From Euryarchaeota archaeon UBA256 (GTDB lineage: Archaea > Thermoplasmatota > Poseidoniia > Poseidoniales > Poseidoniaceae), in NCBI GenBank assembly GCA_002494645.1, contig DACE01000033.1:140563-204562 (forward strand): 64,000 nt of DNA, in the 5' to 3' direction. Positions within the stretch are counted from its first letter, which is position 1, and each line of letters begins with the position of its first letter. The notes below the pieces were generated by a model. The model searched no databases. It was not told the origin of the DNA and was given only the letters and a program-made list of their open reading frames with translations. Shown here one piece after another: positions 36,407 through 45,258 of this stretch. The position numbers were made by a program, and so were the translations under genes.

Positions 36407-37573
36407 ATGGAGATGGCCATGGCAACCGAGGCTCAAGAGTTGTTGTGGGGCGCTGGCATCCTCGCACTCCCACTCATTTTGGCACTTCCAATGCGCTTGG
36501 CCTGGCAAATTTGGGTTGGTATCGGTCACGAAGTTTCTGAATACCGAACCATCGTGCGGCAGATTGTTGACTCAGGTCACCAAGTGTCGTCCTTTTCGCA
36601 AACGCTCGATGACATCGCGAGGAACCTACGAATACCGCCTGCTAAGCAGCGTTTAATTGAGGCTGAATTACTCCACCCGCTGACCATCTCACATTTCCTG
36701 CTATTACCGGCGCTACTCATTCTACCGTTGTCCGCCATCATGGCGCTACCCCTCATCCTCATCGGATTTCCATTCATGCTTTTGATGGAGTATGTATTAA
36801 TTCGAAAGGGGTTACTGATCTGGATTTTGCAAACCATTGAACGTTTGATGCATTGGCAAGTCATCCACATACCAAAGCCTCACAGAGGGACGCGAGAGAA
36901 TCGGAAATCATTGACCGAGTTTTCGCAGCATATCGAACATTTCAACTATGTACCACAAGCGGCCTTTCTTGGGCTCTTCGCTTGGTTAATTGTCCATTGG
37001 CTTTTGAACTTGGAATCTTGGACCATCGAATTTATCGTTTCGTCCATTCTTTACATGGTATTGTTGTCAATTCTTTCTGTGCTCAACACTGCTTTCGAAG
37101 CAGACTTGGTCTTCGTCGACCCCGCAAAAGGGAGGCTTGTCCCCGTCAATCAATGGCTTGAAGGCGTCCTCAATCCAATTGTTGGAATCGGTCTGCTCTT
37201 CCTTCTTGGACGGAATCTTCTCGAAGAATCAAGGGATGTTGGGGGCAATCCGATTCTTTTCGCAACGGTCGTTCTGACGCTGCTGTACGGAGCGGCGATT
37301 GTTGGGATCTCCTATCGCTGGGGTTATTCGTCGTGGCGTGGTGAGCGGGTTCGCCATGAGTTTGAGAAACAGGTTGTTGAGTTCTTAGGGCCTTTGTCCT
37401 ACGACCTCACTCGTACTAAGGGGCGTATTGATTTCAACGTTCGAATGGAAATGGAAGAGCGGCTCACAACATTTGATGTGGTCAATCCAACGCAATTATC
37501 CTTTGAGGATTTGCAAAACTTGCCTTCCGTTCCAGTGGATACCGACGCTCCCACCAACCCACTGCGACGCTGA
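36407..37573 (+). CDS. Unrecognised polytopic membrane protein
   Basis: A 388-residue protein with about seven predicted membrane helices (for example LLWGAGILALPLILALPM, FLLLPALLILPLSAIMALPL, AAFLGLFAWLIVHWLL and GIGLLFLLGRNLL). A soluble loop of about 45 residues holds HIPKPHRGTRENRKS, and the C-terminal 75 residues are soluble and charged. No motif identifies a family. The ATG at 36407 is used; ATG 36413 behind GGTGA and GTG 36374 are alternatives. Divergent from serA. Its TGA abuts the stop of the metallo-hydrolase gene on the other strand with no spacer. Confidence 0.75.
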   Translation: MEMAMATEAQELLWGAGILALPLILALPMRLAWQIWVGIGHEVSEYRTIVRQIVDSGHQVSSFSQTLDDIARNLRIPPAKQRLIEAELLHPLTISHFLLLPALLILPLSAIMALPLILIGFPFMLLMEYVLIRKGLLIWILQTIERLMHWQVIHIPKPHRGTRENRKSLTEFSQHIEHFNYVPQAAFLGLFAWLIVHWLLNLESWTIEFIVSSILYMVLLSILSVLNTAFEADLVFVDPAKGRLVPVNQWLEGVLNPIVGIGLLFLLGRNLLEESRDVGGNPILFATVVLTLLYGAAIVGISYRWGYSSWRGERVRHEFEKQVVEFLGPLSYDLTRTKGRIDFNVRMEMEERLTTFDVVNPTQLSFEDLQNLPSVPVDTDAPTNPLRR

Positions 37574-38290
37574 TTAATCGAGCCAGGGAATAACATCCGG
37601 GATTTCAGCAAAAATATTGGCTGGGACGGCTATTTTAATCTTTGAAACTCCCCCGAGTTTTTCCGCACTGGCACGCTGCCATGCATCGAATTCATCAAAG
37701 GATTGCATCGAGAGGACCGGATTGTTTTTCTTATTCCATTCCAAACTTTTCATTTCAGTCCCTGGAGGGTCGTGGCCCGAACAGACGATGGTTGAACCCT
37801 GAAACCGCTCAAGGACCGTTAGAGCGTCCCAATGAACGTGAGTTCGTCCGCTTGGTAGGTCATCCCGTCCGACACCACCCTCTCCGTTGAAGAGGAAATC
37901 ACCGGTCATCATGTAGCCAGGCACATGAACGATCATGGAATCGTTGGTATGTCCTGGTGAAAAGTGAAATTGAATTGGTACTGAACCGAGCATGATTTTC
38001 TCTTCATCGTCCACATATTGAGTTACGCCAAGACTGGCTGTTTGGTTTGACATAACATATTCACAAGACAATTGCTCTTGAAGTGAGAAACATGCCGTAA
38101 TGTGGTCTGCATGCGTGTGCGTGGCAATGGCATAGCGGAGGGTCAAACCTTGTGATTTAAGGAGCGAAGTATACCGTTCGAGATAGTCGTAAACAGGGTC
38201 TACGAGTGCAGCTTCATTGGTTGCTTCGTCAACGATCAAGTAGGTCATTGCCCAGACTCCTTCATTCAGTTGTTCAAATCGCATGAACAT
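37574..38290 (-). CDS. Metallo-beta-lactamase-fold hydrolase, persulfide dioxygenase (ETHE1)-like
   Basis: A 238-residue protein with the metal-binding motif HTHADH (58-63), then FSPGHTNDSM, MTGDFLFNGEGGVGRDD and CSGHDPPG, in the order found in ETHE1-type persulfide dioxygenases. Those oxidise glutathione persulfide to sulfite using a single iron. Glyoxalase II is the nearest alternative, but the GVGRDD segment with spacing to SGHD resembles ETHE1. The ATG at 38290 is chosen (38284 also possible) because longer forms would run into rmuC. It starts 73 bases from rmuC, divergently. Sulfide detoxification would suit the SufS gene at 48 kb, but no thiol cofactor can be deduced. Confidence 0.83.
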   Translation of the reverse strand: MFMRFEQLNEGVWAMTYLIVDEATNEAALVDPVYDYLERYTSLLKSQGLTLRYAIATHTHADHITACFSLQEQLSCEYVMSNQTASLGVTQYVDDEEKIMLGSVPIQFHFSPGHTNDSMIVHVPGYMMTGDFLFNGEGGVGRDDLPSGRTHVHWDALTVLERFQGSTIVCSGHDPPGTEMKSLEWNKKNNPVLSMQSFDEFDAWQRASAEKLGGVSKIKIAVPANIFAEIPDVIPWLD

Positions 38291-38363
38291 GGCGACACAA
38301 AGGTACGACTTGAACTTTGACACCTTCGTATTCATCAAATACTGTTGCCGCCGTCTTGATGGC

Positions 38364-39599
38364 ATGGCGGGTGTAATCGAATACGGATTTTTACTGGTTG
38401 GTTGCCTTCTGGGCATGGCTCTCGGATGGTTACTAGCAAAGAACCGATTAGGTATGGACATGGCGAGAGCTGAAGCGGATGCAACGGCGCGAGATCAGGT
38501 TTTTGATGAAAAATCAAAGCTCTTAGAGGCTCAAATGGAGAACGTCGCGAACCGCATTTCTCAACAAAACTCCGAAGCCTTCCTTCAACTCGCTGAAGAA
38601 CGGTTAGGTCGTGTGACGACATCAGCTGAAAAAGACCATGAAGCGAGGAAAAAAGAAATGGAAGAATTGATGAAACCGATGACGGAATCGCTCTCAAACC
38701 TCGACCAAATGTCTCGTGATTTGGAAAAAGAACGATTGAATGCCTATCAGGGAATGAAACGCCACATGGAATTATTGGAACAAAATACCCATCGCTTAGG
38801 CAAAGAAGCCAATGCTCTGTCCACTGCACTTCGTAAGAGTTCCAGCGTCCGTGGTGACTGGGGAGAAGTCGCTCTGAAGAATCTTCTTGAAATGGCCGGC
38901 ATGACAAAAAATACGGATTTCTTTGAACAGCAAGGTGATGAACGAGGTAATCGGCCTGATTTCGTCGTTAACCTTCCGGGAAACGGTGCCATACCAATCG
39001 ATGCAAAAACAACTGCAAAACACTATCTGGAATCCCTCGACCAAGAAGACCCCGACCAGAGGGCCGCAAAACTGGCATTGCATGCAAAATCAATGCGTGG
39101 GCGAGTAACTGAATTGGCCCGTAAGGACTACCTTTCTGGTGTAAGTGGTCGTGCCGAATTTGTAGTGATGTTCGTCCCTTCGGAGGCATTGATTTCCTCT
39201 GCATTTGAGATTGACCCCACATTGCATTCCGATGCTATGGACCGAGGTGTCATCATTTCTGGGCCTGCATCGATGATAGCCTTGCTCAAAACCGCTGCTC
39301 TGTATTGGCAGCAAGTGCGCTTTGCTGAAGAGGCCGCACAAGTCGTCGGTGTTTCACAGGAATTCTACAAACGAATGGCAACATGGAGTGGCCACTTTGC
39401 TGAGGTCGGCAAGCGACTGGATAAAGCAACTGAATATTACAATAAAGCAGTGGGATCATGGGACCGAAATGTTCTCCCCCAAGGCAAAAAATTGGAAGAA
39501 CTGGGCATCCATGTGAACCAAACAAAATCGCTGGTTGAACCGCAACCAATAACGGAGAGCCCGCGACTTCCAACCAGCCTTAACCAAGAAGATGAGTAG
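38364..39599 (+). CDS. rmuC: RmuC-family DNA recombination protein
   Basis: A 411-residue protein with the RmuC layout. It has an N-terminal membrane helix (YGFLLVGCLLGMALGWLLA), a coiled-coil region to about 160 (ARAEADATARDQVFDEKSKL onward), then the nuclease-like domain with RGDWGEVALKNLLEMAGM, RPDFVVNLPGNGAIPIDAKTT and FVVMFVPSEALIS. RmuC limits DNA inversions in E. coli and carries a PD-(D/E)xK-like core; here the RPDFVV Asp and DAKTT Lys are present. It is common in bacteria and less so in archaea. The ATG at 38364 places the helix at the N-terminus. Upstream ATG 38283 would add a non-domain leader. Confidence 0.92.
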   Translation: MAGVIEYGFLLVGCLLGMALGWLLAKNRLGMDMARAEADATARDQVFDEKSKLLEAQMENVANRISQQNSEAFLQLAEERLGRVTTSAEKDHEARKKEMEELMKPMTESLSNLDQMSRDLEKERLNAYQGMKRHMELLEQNTHRLGKEANALSTALRKSSSVRGDWGEVALKNLLEMAGMTKNTDFFEQQGDERGNRPDFVVNLPGNGAIPIDAKTTAKHYLESLDQEDPDQRAAKLALHAKSMRGRVTELARKDYLSGVSGRAEFVVMFVPSEALISSAFEIDPTLHSDAMDRGVIISGPASMIALLKTAALYWQQVRFAEEAAQVVGVSQEFYKRMATWSGHFAEVGKRLDKATEYYNKAVGSWDRNVLPQGKKLEELGIHVNQTKSLVEPQPITESPRLPTSLNQEDE

Positions 39600-39647
39600 G
39601 ATGTCAACCGTGCGAGCCTTCTTCAAAGTGTAGGCTGTGGCCTCACC

Positions 39648-40373
39648 ATGCATCCCAATGAAGTCATTTACCTCGAACATGACGGTAAGGTCCTCTTGGT
39701 TGATGAAACGGGAGATGGACCTCTTCTTCCACAAAAAGGTCGTATCAGCCACGAGGGATACCTTCGCTTTCCGACCCATGATGAACTCGTTAAGTTGGAA
39801 ATCACCTATCAACGGAAGGGATTGACGACGATTCGCTTTGGTCAAGAGAAGGCACGGGTAGTGAAGGGCTATCCGAACATTGCTTGGCCCGACCAATGGG
39901 CATGGAAGGATGACTGCATATCCGACAATGGCGTTCACCCGGTAGCACGAGAAGCAATTTATCGATCAATTCATCGCTTGGTCTCCAAAGTGATGGTCCA
40001 GAATTCAGACGGCCATGTTTTGATGGCACAGGTTGAGCGAGGGCATTTCAGAGGCTTTTGGACACTACCTGGGGGATACATGGACCACGACGAACATCCT
40101 GCAATTGGTTGTGTTCGAGAGACGCTTGAGGAACTTGGACTGGAGATTGTCCTCACCGATGAAGAACCGGTGATCACACAGAACATCTTCAATGATGAAG
40201 GCATTTCTTTCGTCTCGTTTACCTACCGTTCAACGTGGGACGGTCAACTTGAGGAATTGACACTCCAAACAGAGGAGATAGCCGCAGCAGCGTGGTTTTC
40301 TCCACAAGATGCTCTCGACCAAGCAGTCTCCCATTTTGACAGAGAAGCCCTTCGAAGCCTGGTTGGCGAGTGA
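39648..40373 (+). CDS. Nudix hydrolase with N-terminal extension
   Basis: A 241-residue protein. The Nudix box is complete and lies near residues 143-165: GGYMDHDEHP, AIGCVRETLEELGL, matching GX5EX7REUXEEXGU. The N-terminal 100 residues (HPNEVIYLEHDGKVLLVDET to about WPDQWAWKDD) form an extra domain that I cannot name. Nudix enzymes cleave nucleoside diphosphates linked to another moiety; the substrate here is unknown. It follows rmuC by 48 bases on the same strand and ends 3 bases from the alaS stop, tail to tail. Confidence 0.9.
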   Translation: MHPNEVIYLEHDGKVLLVDETGDGPLLPQKGRISHEGYLRFPTHDELVKLEITYQRKGLTTIRFGQEKARVVKGYPNIAWPDQWAWKDDCISDNGVHPVAREAIYRSIHRLVSKVMVQNSDGHVLMAQVERGHFRGFWTLPGGYMDHDEHPAIGCVRETLEELGLEIVLTDEEPVITQNIFNDEGISFVSFTYRSTWDGQLEELTLQTEEIAAAAWFSPQDALDQAVSHFDREALRSLVGE

Positions 40374-40376
40374 GGG

Positions 40377-43226
40377 TTAGAGGCCGAGGTGTTCTTTTGC
40401 TGCAGCAAGTGCATCCACAAGGCCTTCGGGATGAGAACCACCGCCTTGTGCCAGCGTAGGTCGGCCTCCTCCACCACCTTTGATATGGGGTGAAATCAAT
40501 CGTAAGAGGTCGACTGCATTGTATCGCTCACTTGCGAGTGACCCCTCCGTTACGGCCACCATCAACTTCCCGCCACCATCCTTTGAACCAAGAATGGCCA
40601 GTGTAGGCGTGTTGAGGTCGAGCGTGAGTTCTTTCAACATCTTCGTCATTGCTTTCAAATCACCATCAACTTCCATGACAACGACCCTGACACCATCGAT
40701 TTCAGATGTATCATTGCCTCCACCGCTTGTTCGAAGGCGAACTATTTCAGCTTCAAGGTGCTCAATATGCTTTCGTTGTTCTTTCCATTCCGAGAAAAAG
40801 CGTTCTGCAGTTTTAGGCAAATCTGAAGCATGGATGCCAAAGATTTCACTGGTTGACCGAACCAATTCATCTTGTTGCCGTGCATAGGTTAACGCTGCAT
40901 CTCCAGCAACGATATGCAACCGTTCCACGCCATCCTGTACGGCAGTTGAACGGACCAAACGTATGGAACCGATTTGACCTGGTTCATCGTGATGTGTTCC
41001 TCCACATGCCTGCGTATCGTGGTCTGCGATTTTCAAAATCCGTATTGAATCACCCTTCGGGGCCCCGCCTTGATAGAGGTCGAACCCGTGAACAAGGTCA
41101 GCGTCCTTCCGGTTCAATTCCGATTTTTCTGTTGTGCGTACCTGTGCAAGAATTGAATTGGACATCGATTCTATGTGATCCAAATCCTCACGAGTTAGGC
41201 GATGGTAATGTGTGATGTCAAGCCTGCCACTCTCAGTTGAGAGATGCGACCCTGCTTGGAAAATGTGAGGGCCAAGCAGACGACGCGCTGCACCGCCCAC
41301 GATATGTACGGCAGTATGATGATCCATCAATTGTTTCCGTCGGCTCCAGTCAATTTCCCCTGTTACAGATTGACCGGTGGATAACGCTCCGTCCGTATAG
41401 TGCAGAATCACTCCATCGGATGATTGGGTGTCAATCACCCGCAGGGAGATTGAACCTTGGTTAAGTGCTCCGTGGTCTCCTTCTTGGCCTCCACCTTCCG
41501 GATAAAAGTTCGACTTGTCAAGGACGACGACGTGGGATGCCCCCTTTGGCCCCTCGCCTGAATTCACTTCCTTGCATTCCAAAACTGAGGCCTCAAACAT
41601 GGTTGAATACACATCATCGTAGTAAGAAGCCGTCGTCTTGGGATAGGCGGATACATCCAATACAATATTCGTCGTTTCGGTGGTTTTAGCGGCATCTTTT
41701 GCCAATTTAGCATGGCGTTCCGCCATTTCTGCGTTAAATCCAGTACGTAATACCACGCTTTTCCATCCCGCATCACGTGCGAGGTTCACGACGATATCTG
41801 GTGCAAGCCCATGTGAATCATTGAGCGTGAACAGAATCTCATCGGGAATCTCCTTAGCGTCCTTTTCAACGCCTTTGAACTGAGTGAGAATCACATTCTT
41901 ACCTTTCCTTAGCATTTCTGCGTACCGTTCTTCCTCCAGTGCTAGAATTGTTAGAAGGCCTGCACGGTGTTGCTTGTTGAGGTGACCGTCCAAATTGACA
42001 TCTAAATGATGTTCAGCAAGGTGTTGTAAGGTGACTCCCAACTCGAGTTCGTCTCGCATTCTCAGTACACGTCGTGCCAGCATACGAGCAAGATATCCTG
42101 CTTTCGCATTCGATGGGACAAGTCCGTCTCCAAGCATATTGCAGAGTGCGTGCAGATGGTCGGGAATGGCGTATATGTTGGCAAGAGGCGCGGTGATTCC
42201 TGAGAATTGTTCGGCAGTGATATCGATGCCACGTTGCTTGAGACGAGTGAGAAAAATCGAGGTGAGTTGCTCACCGTCTACGCCGGCTTCAATGTTCATG
42301 ATGCCATTAAGGCGACTCATTTCCCCCAATAGTTGCTCTAAATCCAAGGACGGCCATTGACTTGAAACCGTTTCAAAACCAGAGCGTTCTTTTAGCCAAG
42401 CGACGGTCTCTGGATAGATGGCCTCGTAGATCGTCGGTGTGCCAGCGGCAGCCCAACAAAAGCGTTCAAGACCGTATCCAGTATCAATAATCTGCAAAGC
42501 CATTTTCTGATAGCGGTCACCTTTGAGTTCGACATCGCCATCGGGATGCTCTTCCATATCCATGAAGACCAGCGTGGCTAGTTCAAGGCCACCGACAATC
42601 ACTTCCACTGCAGCTCCTGCGTTTCCTCCACCGCACCATGGATTTTCTACATAGGTAATTTCATTGGCGTCAATACCGAAGGTTTTGGTGAGCATGGTGT
42701 GGCATTGTTCAACGCATTCTTCCATCCAGTAGATGACTTTTCCATCTTCAGGTCGGTTGAAAACGTGATGAGCCATCATCTCAAAGGTCGTGAGGTGGCG
42801 CCCCGACCGACCTACTGCATCGACGTCCGTCAGTCGGATGCACGGTTGTGAAATGGTAAGCGGGTTGGCTGGTGGTTCAACCATGCCCGAAGTGACATGG
42901 GGTTGAAAGTCAGCGATTGAGGCAATGGTCAGGTGAATATCATCTCGCCACCGTGCAAGTACTGGATAAGGGTCAATCCGTACGTGCCCTACACCCTCAA
43001 AGAAGTTGAGAAATGCCTCCCTCATCGCATCTTTGAGGGCTTTTCCACGCTGTTCAAATCCATCAATAAGTGGTGCTCCGATAAAGGTGTATTCATCTTC
43101 CGAAGTGTCTCCACAGGTCTCACGTGTTTCGTCACACGTCCAAAACCAAAGTGCGGTGACACTGCATTGTTTACGGACGAACCCGTTTGCATGAAAAACC
43201 GCCAAATCAATGGGTGGTAATGCCAT
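40377..43226 (-). CDS. alaS: Alanyl-tRNA synthetase, archaeal type
   Basis: A 949-residue class II synthetase with editing. The N-terminal catalytic domain includes CIRLTDVDAVGRSGRHLTTF (motif 2 region), PWCGGGNAGAAVEV and DTGYGLERFCWAAAGTPT (motif 3). The editing domain carries the zinc ligands in DHHTAVH (near 634) and CGGTHHDEPGQ (near 741). The C-terminal DHHA1-like end includes GGGGRPTLAQGGG. The long inserted N-terminal part is the archaeal form. The ATG at 43226 follows GGAGGGATGA. It is divergent from rtcB with a 126-base spacer in which I see no convincing promoter. Confidence 0.95.
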   Translation of the reverse strand: MALPPIDLAVFHANGFVRKQCSVTALWFWTCDETRETCGDTSEDEYTFIGAPLIDGFEQRGKALKDAMREAFLNFFEGVGHVRIDPYPVLARWRDDIHLTIASIADFQPHVTSGMVEPPANPLTISQPCIRLTDVDAVGRSGRHLTTFEMMAHHVFNRPEDGKVIYWMEECVEQCHTMLTKTFGIDANEITYVENPWCGGGNAGAAVEVIVGGLELATLVFMDMEEHPDGDVELKGDRYQKMALQIIDTGYGLERFCWAAAGTPTIYEAIYPETVAWLKERSGFETVSSQWPSLDLEQLLGEMSRLNGIMNIEAGVDGEQLTSIFLTRLKQRGIDITAEQFSGITAPLANIYAIPDHLHALCNMLGDGLVPSNAKAGYLARMLARRVLRMRDELELGVTLQHLAEHHLDVNLDGHLNKQHRAGLLTILALEEERYAEMLRKGKNVILTQFKGVEKDAKEIPDEILFTLNDSHGLAPDIVVNLARDAGWKSVVLRTGFNAEMAERHAKLAKDAAKTTETTNIVLDVSAYPKTTASYYDDVYSTMFEASVLECKEVNSGEGPKGASHVVVLDKSNFYPEGGGQEGDHGALNQGSISLRVIDTQSSDGVILHYTDGALSTGQSVTGEIDWSRRKQLMDHHTAVHIVGGAARRLLGPHIFQAGSHLSTESGRLDITHYHRLTREDLDHIESMSNSILAQVRTTEKSELNRKDADLVHGFDLYQGGAPKGDSIRILKIADHDTQACGGTHHDEPGQIGSIRLVRSTAVQDGVERLHIVAGDAALTYARQQDELVRSTSEIFGIHASDLPKTAERFFSEWKEQRKHIEHLEAEIVRLRTSGGGNDTSEIDGVRVVVMEVDGDLKAMTKMLKELTLDLNTPTLAILGSKDGGGKLMVAVTEGSLASERYNAVDLLRLISPHIKGGGGGRPTLAQGGGSHPEGLVDALAAAKEHLGL

Positions 43227-43352
43227 GTAACTTCATCCCTCCAGTGTGGATGCTTCGTCCACAACGAACCCCCCCTTCAAGCCTGTGCTGGCTCAACTCC
43301 TTCTTACCCCGATTGTGAAAAGCCTCAAAACCACCGCAACGCAGGAGCGGTC

Positions 43353-44828
43353 ATGCCTCCGACTTGGCGAGAACATCTCGTTGATGAGGGGGACGGTACA
43401 ATGCGAATCAAGGCCCACGGCATGATGAATGTTGATGCCCGGATGGTCACAGATGCAAAGCATATGCAACAGCATGCGGACGACCGTGGACCAGAACAAC
43501 TGGTCAATACGGCATCACTACCGGGAATTGTTGGCGAGGCTTGGGCCATGGCTGATTGGCATTATGGGTACGGCTTTCCAATTGGAGGCGTTGTGGCTAC
43601 TGATGTCGATGCTGGAGAATTAGGCGGCGCCATTTCCCCTGGTGGCGTTGGATTTGACATCAACTGCGGTGTACGGTTCCTTGCACTTGAGGCAACAAAA
43701 GATGACATTCCAAACCTTCGAAAATTAGCAGGTAGACTCGCAGGACGGGTTCCTGCTGGGGGTTCGGGCAAAGGCGGTGTTGATATTACACCTTCACATT
43801 TACAAGAAATTTTGCACCTCGGCGCAGAAGCCACCATCGACTTGGGGTACGGACAACATGACGATCTCGCTTCCATTGAATCAAGAGGGCGGCTAGAAAC
43901 CGAAGAGGCCTCCGTATCAAAACGCGCAATGGAGAGAGGTATGAAATCTCTTGGAACATTGGGCAGCGGCAATCATTTCCTTGAACTTCAAACTGTCTGC
44001 GACGTGGTGGATGAAGCTACGGCGAAACAATGGGGGTTGTTCGAAGATCAGGTTGTTGCGATGATTCACTCCGGTAGTAGAGGACTGGGGCATCAGGTTT
44101 GTACTGACCATGTACGCCAACTTGAAGCGTCCTACACCAAAGACGGAAATCGCTGGGTGAACGAGCAATGGGGCTATGAATTGCCAGACCGCCAACTTGC
44201 ATCAGCTCCCATTCATTCCAGAGAGGGTATGGCCTACCTTGATGCAATGAATGCTGCTGCCAATTTTGCCTTTGCCAATAGAAGTGTTCTTGCAGAGCGA
44301 CTGCGAACGGTTCTTCGCCTTGAGATGGGTGTTGACGGCGAAGCAAGAACACTCTATGATGTAGCTCACAACATTGCAAAAATTGAAAACCATCAAGTCC
44401 AAGATCGCCAGTGCAATTGCGTTGTTCACAGAAAGGGTGCTACCAGAGCCTTTGATGCTGGGCATCAGGACCTATCATCGAGATTTTCAGTCACTGGACA
44501 GCCAGTGATCGTTCCCGGTGACATGGGCAATGGTTCGTGGATTATGGCAGGACCAAACCAAGGACAAAACCAAGCTTTTGGTTCATCCTGTCATGGAGCA
44601 GGACGCGCTTTATCACGGTCACAAGCAAAGAAAACCATCGACGGAAATGCCCTCAAAAGAGAATTGGAAGCAAGTGGCATTCGTGTTCACGCATCGACTC
44701 CGAATGTCTTGTCTGAAGAGGCTCCCAGTGCCTACAAGGACGTTGATGATGTGATTCGACTGACGACCAAAGCAGGGCTTGCTCGTCCAGTAGCAAAAAT
44801 GAATCCGCTTGCTGTGATTAAAGGTTGA
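43353..44828 (+). CDS. rtcB: RNA-splicing ligase RtcB
   Basis: A 491-residue Mn/GTP-dependent ligase joining 2',3'-cyclic phosphate and 5'-OH RNA ends, required for tRNA intron splicing in archaea. Metal-binding Cys105 lies in GGVGFDINCGVR. GSGNHFLE and MIHSGSRGLGHQ supply His ligands. The guanylated histidine is His414 in SSCHGAGRALSR, followed by the C-terminal Lys near MNPLAVIKG. Length matches archaeal RtcB and no intein is present. The ATG at 43353 has GGAGCGG upstream. Its TGA abuts the TCA of the small coiled-coil gene on the other strand. Confidence 0.97.
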   Translation: MPPTWREHLVDEGDGTMRIKAHGMMNVDARMVTDAKHMQQHADDRGPEQLVNTASLPGIVGEAWAMADWHYGYGFPIGGVVATDVDAGELGGAISPGGVGFDINCGVRFLALEATKDDIPNLRKLAGRLAGRVPAGGSGKGGVDITPSHLQEILHLGAEATIDLGYGQHDDLASIESRGRLETEEASVSKRAMERGMKSLGTLGSGNHFLELQTVCDVVDEATAKQWGLFEDQVVAMIHSGSRGLGHQVCTDHVRQLEASYTKDGNRWVNEQWGYELPDRQLASAPIHSREGMAYLDAMNAAANFAFANRSVLAERLRTVLRLEMGVDGEARTLYDVAHNIAKIENHQVQDRQCNCVVHRKGATRAFDAGHQDLSSRFSVTGQPVIVPGDMGNGSWIMAGPNQGQNQAFGSSCHGAGRALSRSQAKKTIDGNALKRELEASGIRVHASTPNVLSEEAPSAYKDVDDVIRLTTKAGLARPVAKMNPLAVIKG

Positions 44829-45020
44829 TCACATACAGACTTGGCTAAGTCCATGACCTGGAATTGTTGGTGCTGCACCAGAATGTACCCCATCGGGTTC
44901 TTCAACGATGACGCTCAACAAGGTGTTGACCAATTCTTTTAATTCGTCAACTTGATGTTGTAGGTCCTTGACTCTCTTTTTCATTTCTCCTGTTTCCTCT
45001 TGCTCTCGCTGCATGTGCAT
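44829..45020 (-). CDS. Very small coiled-coil protein
   Basis: A 63-residue protein. Residues 5-40 (QREQEETGEMKKRVKDLQHQ onward) have heptad spacing of Val, Leu and Ile, giving a clear coiled coil; the C-terminal 20 residues are Gly- and Pro-rich and probably disordered. Starts are ATG 45020 or 45014. Its stop codon directly abuts that of rtcB. The layout recalls the 94-residue gene at 35 kb, though I see no sequence relation. No function can be assigned; existence rests on coding pattern and position. Confidence 0.55.
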   Translation of the reverse strand: MHMQREQEETGEMKKRVKDLQHQVDELKELVNTLLSVIVEEPDGVHSGAAPTIPGHGLSQVCM

Positions 45021-45133
45021 CCCATCTGAGAAGTTGCCTTCTCAAGGTGAAATCAGTCAAATCACCTCTTATACATTGAGGTCTTTTATGAGAAAGGATG
45101 CGTTTTTTCAAAGTTGATTCAACATACGAAGAA

Positions 45134-45208
45134 TGGAGCCACCGGCGAGATTTGAACTCGCGACCTCCTCATTACCAATGAGGTGCTATACCCCTAAGCC
45201 ACGGTGGC
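45134..45208 (-). tRNA. tRNA-Thr (anticodon GGU), CCA encoded
   Basis: The minus strand folds into a full cloverleaf. The acceptor stem is GCCACCG with CGGTGGC, discriminator T, and encoded CCA at 45134-45136. The anticodon stem is CCTCA/TGAGG around loop TTGGTAA, giving anticodon GGT. The T arm is GCGAG-TTCAAAT-CTCGC. No intron is seen. It reads threonine ACC and ACT codons. Confidence 0.96.
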
Positions 45209-45233
45209 AGTGAAACGACCGACCAACCAAATG

Positions 45234-45242
45234 GATATAACC
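45234..45242 (-). promoter_or_regulatory. TATA-like box for tRNA-Thr
   Basis: On the minus strand the bases read GGTTATATCC, with the TATA-like core 26 to 34 bases upstream of the tRNA 5' end, the distance expected for an archaeal TATA box. A purine-rich GCGAAGCG just upstream could be the TFB recognition element. Confidence 0.55.
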
Positions 45243-45258
45243 GCTTCGCGAGAGTTAT

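Noticed and set aside
38290..38461. Longer N-terminus for the ETHE1-like protein
   Set aside because: The extension would overlap the start of rmuC on the other strand and is basic, low in domain-like content; family proteins begin near MRFEQL.
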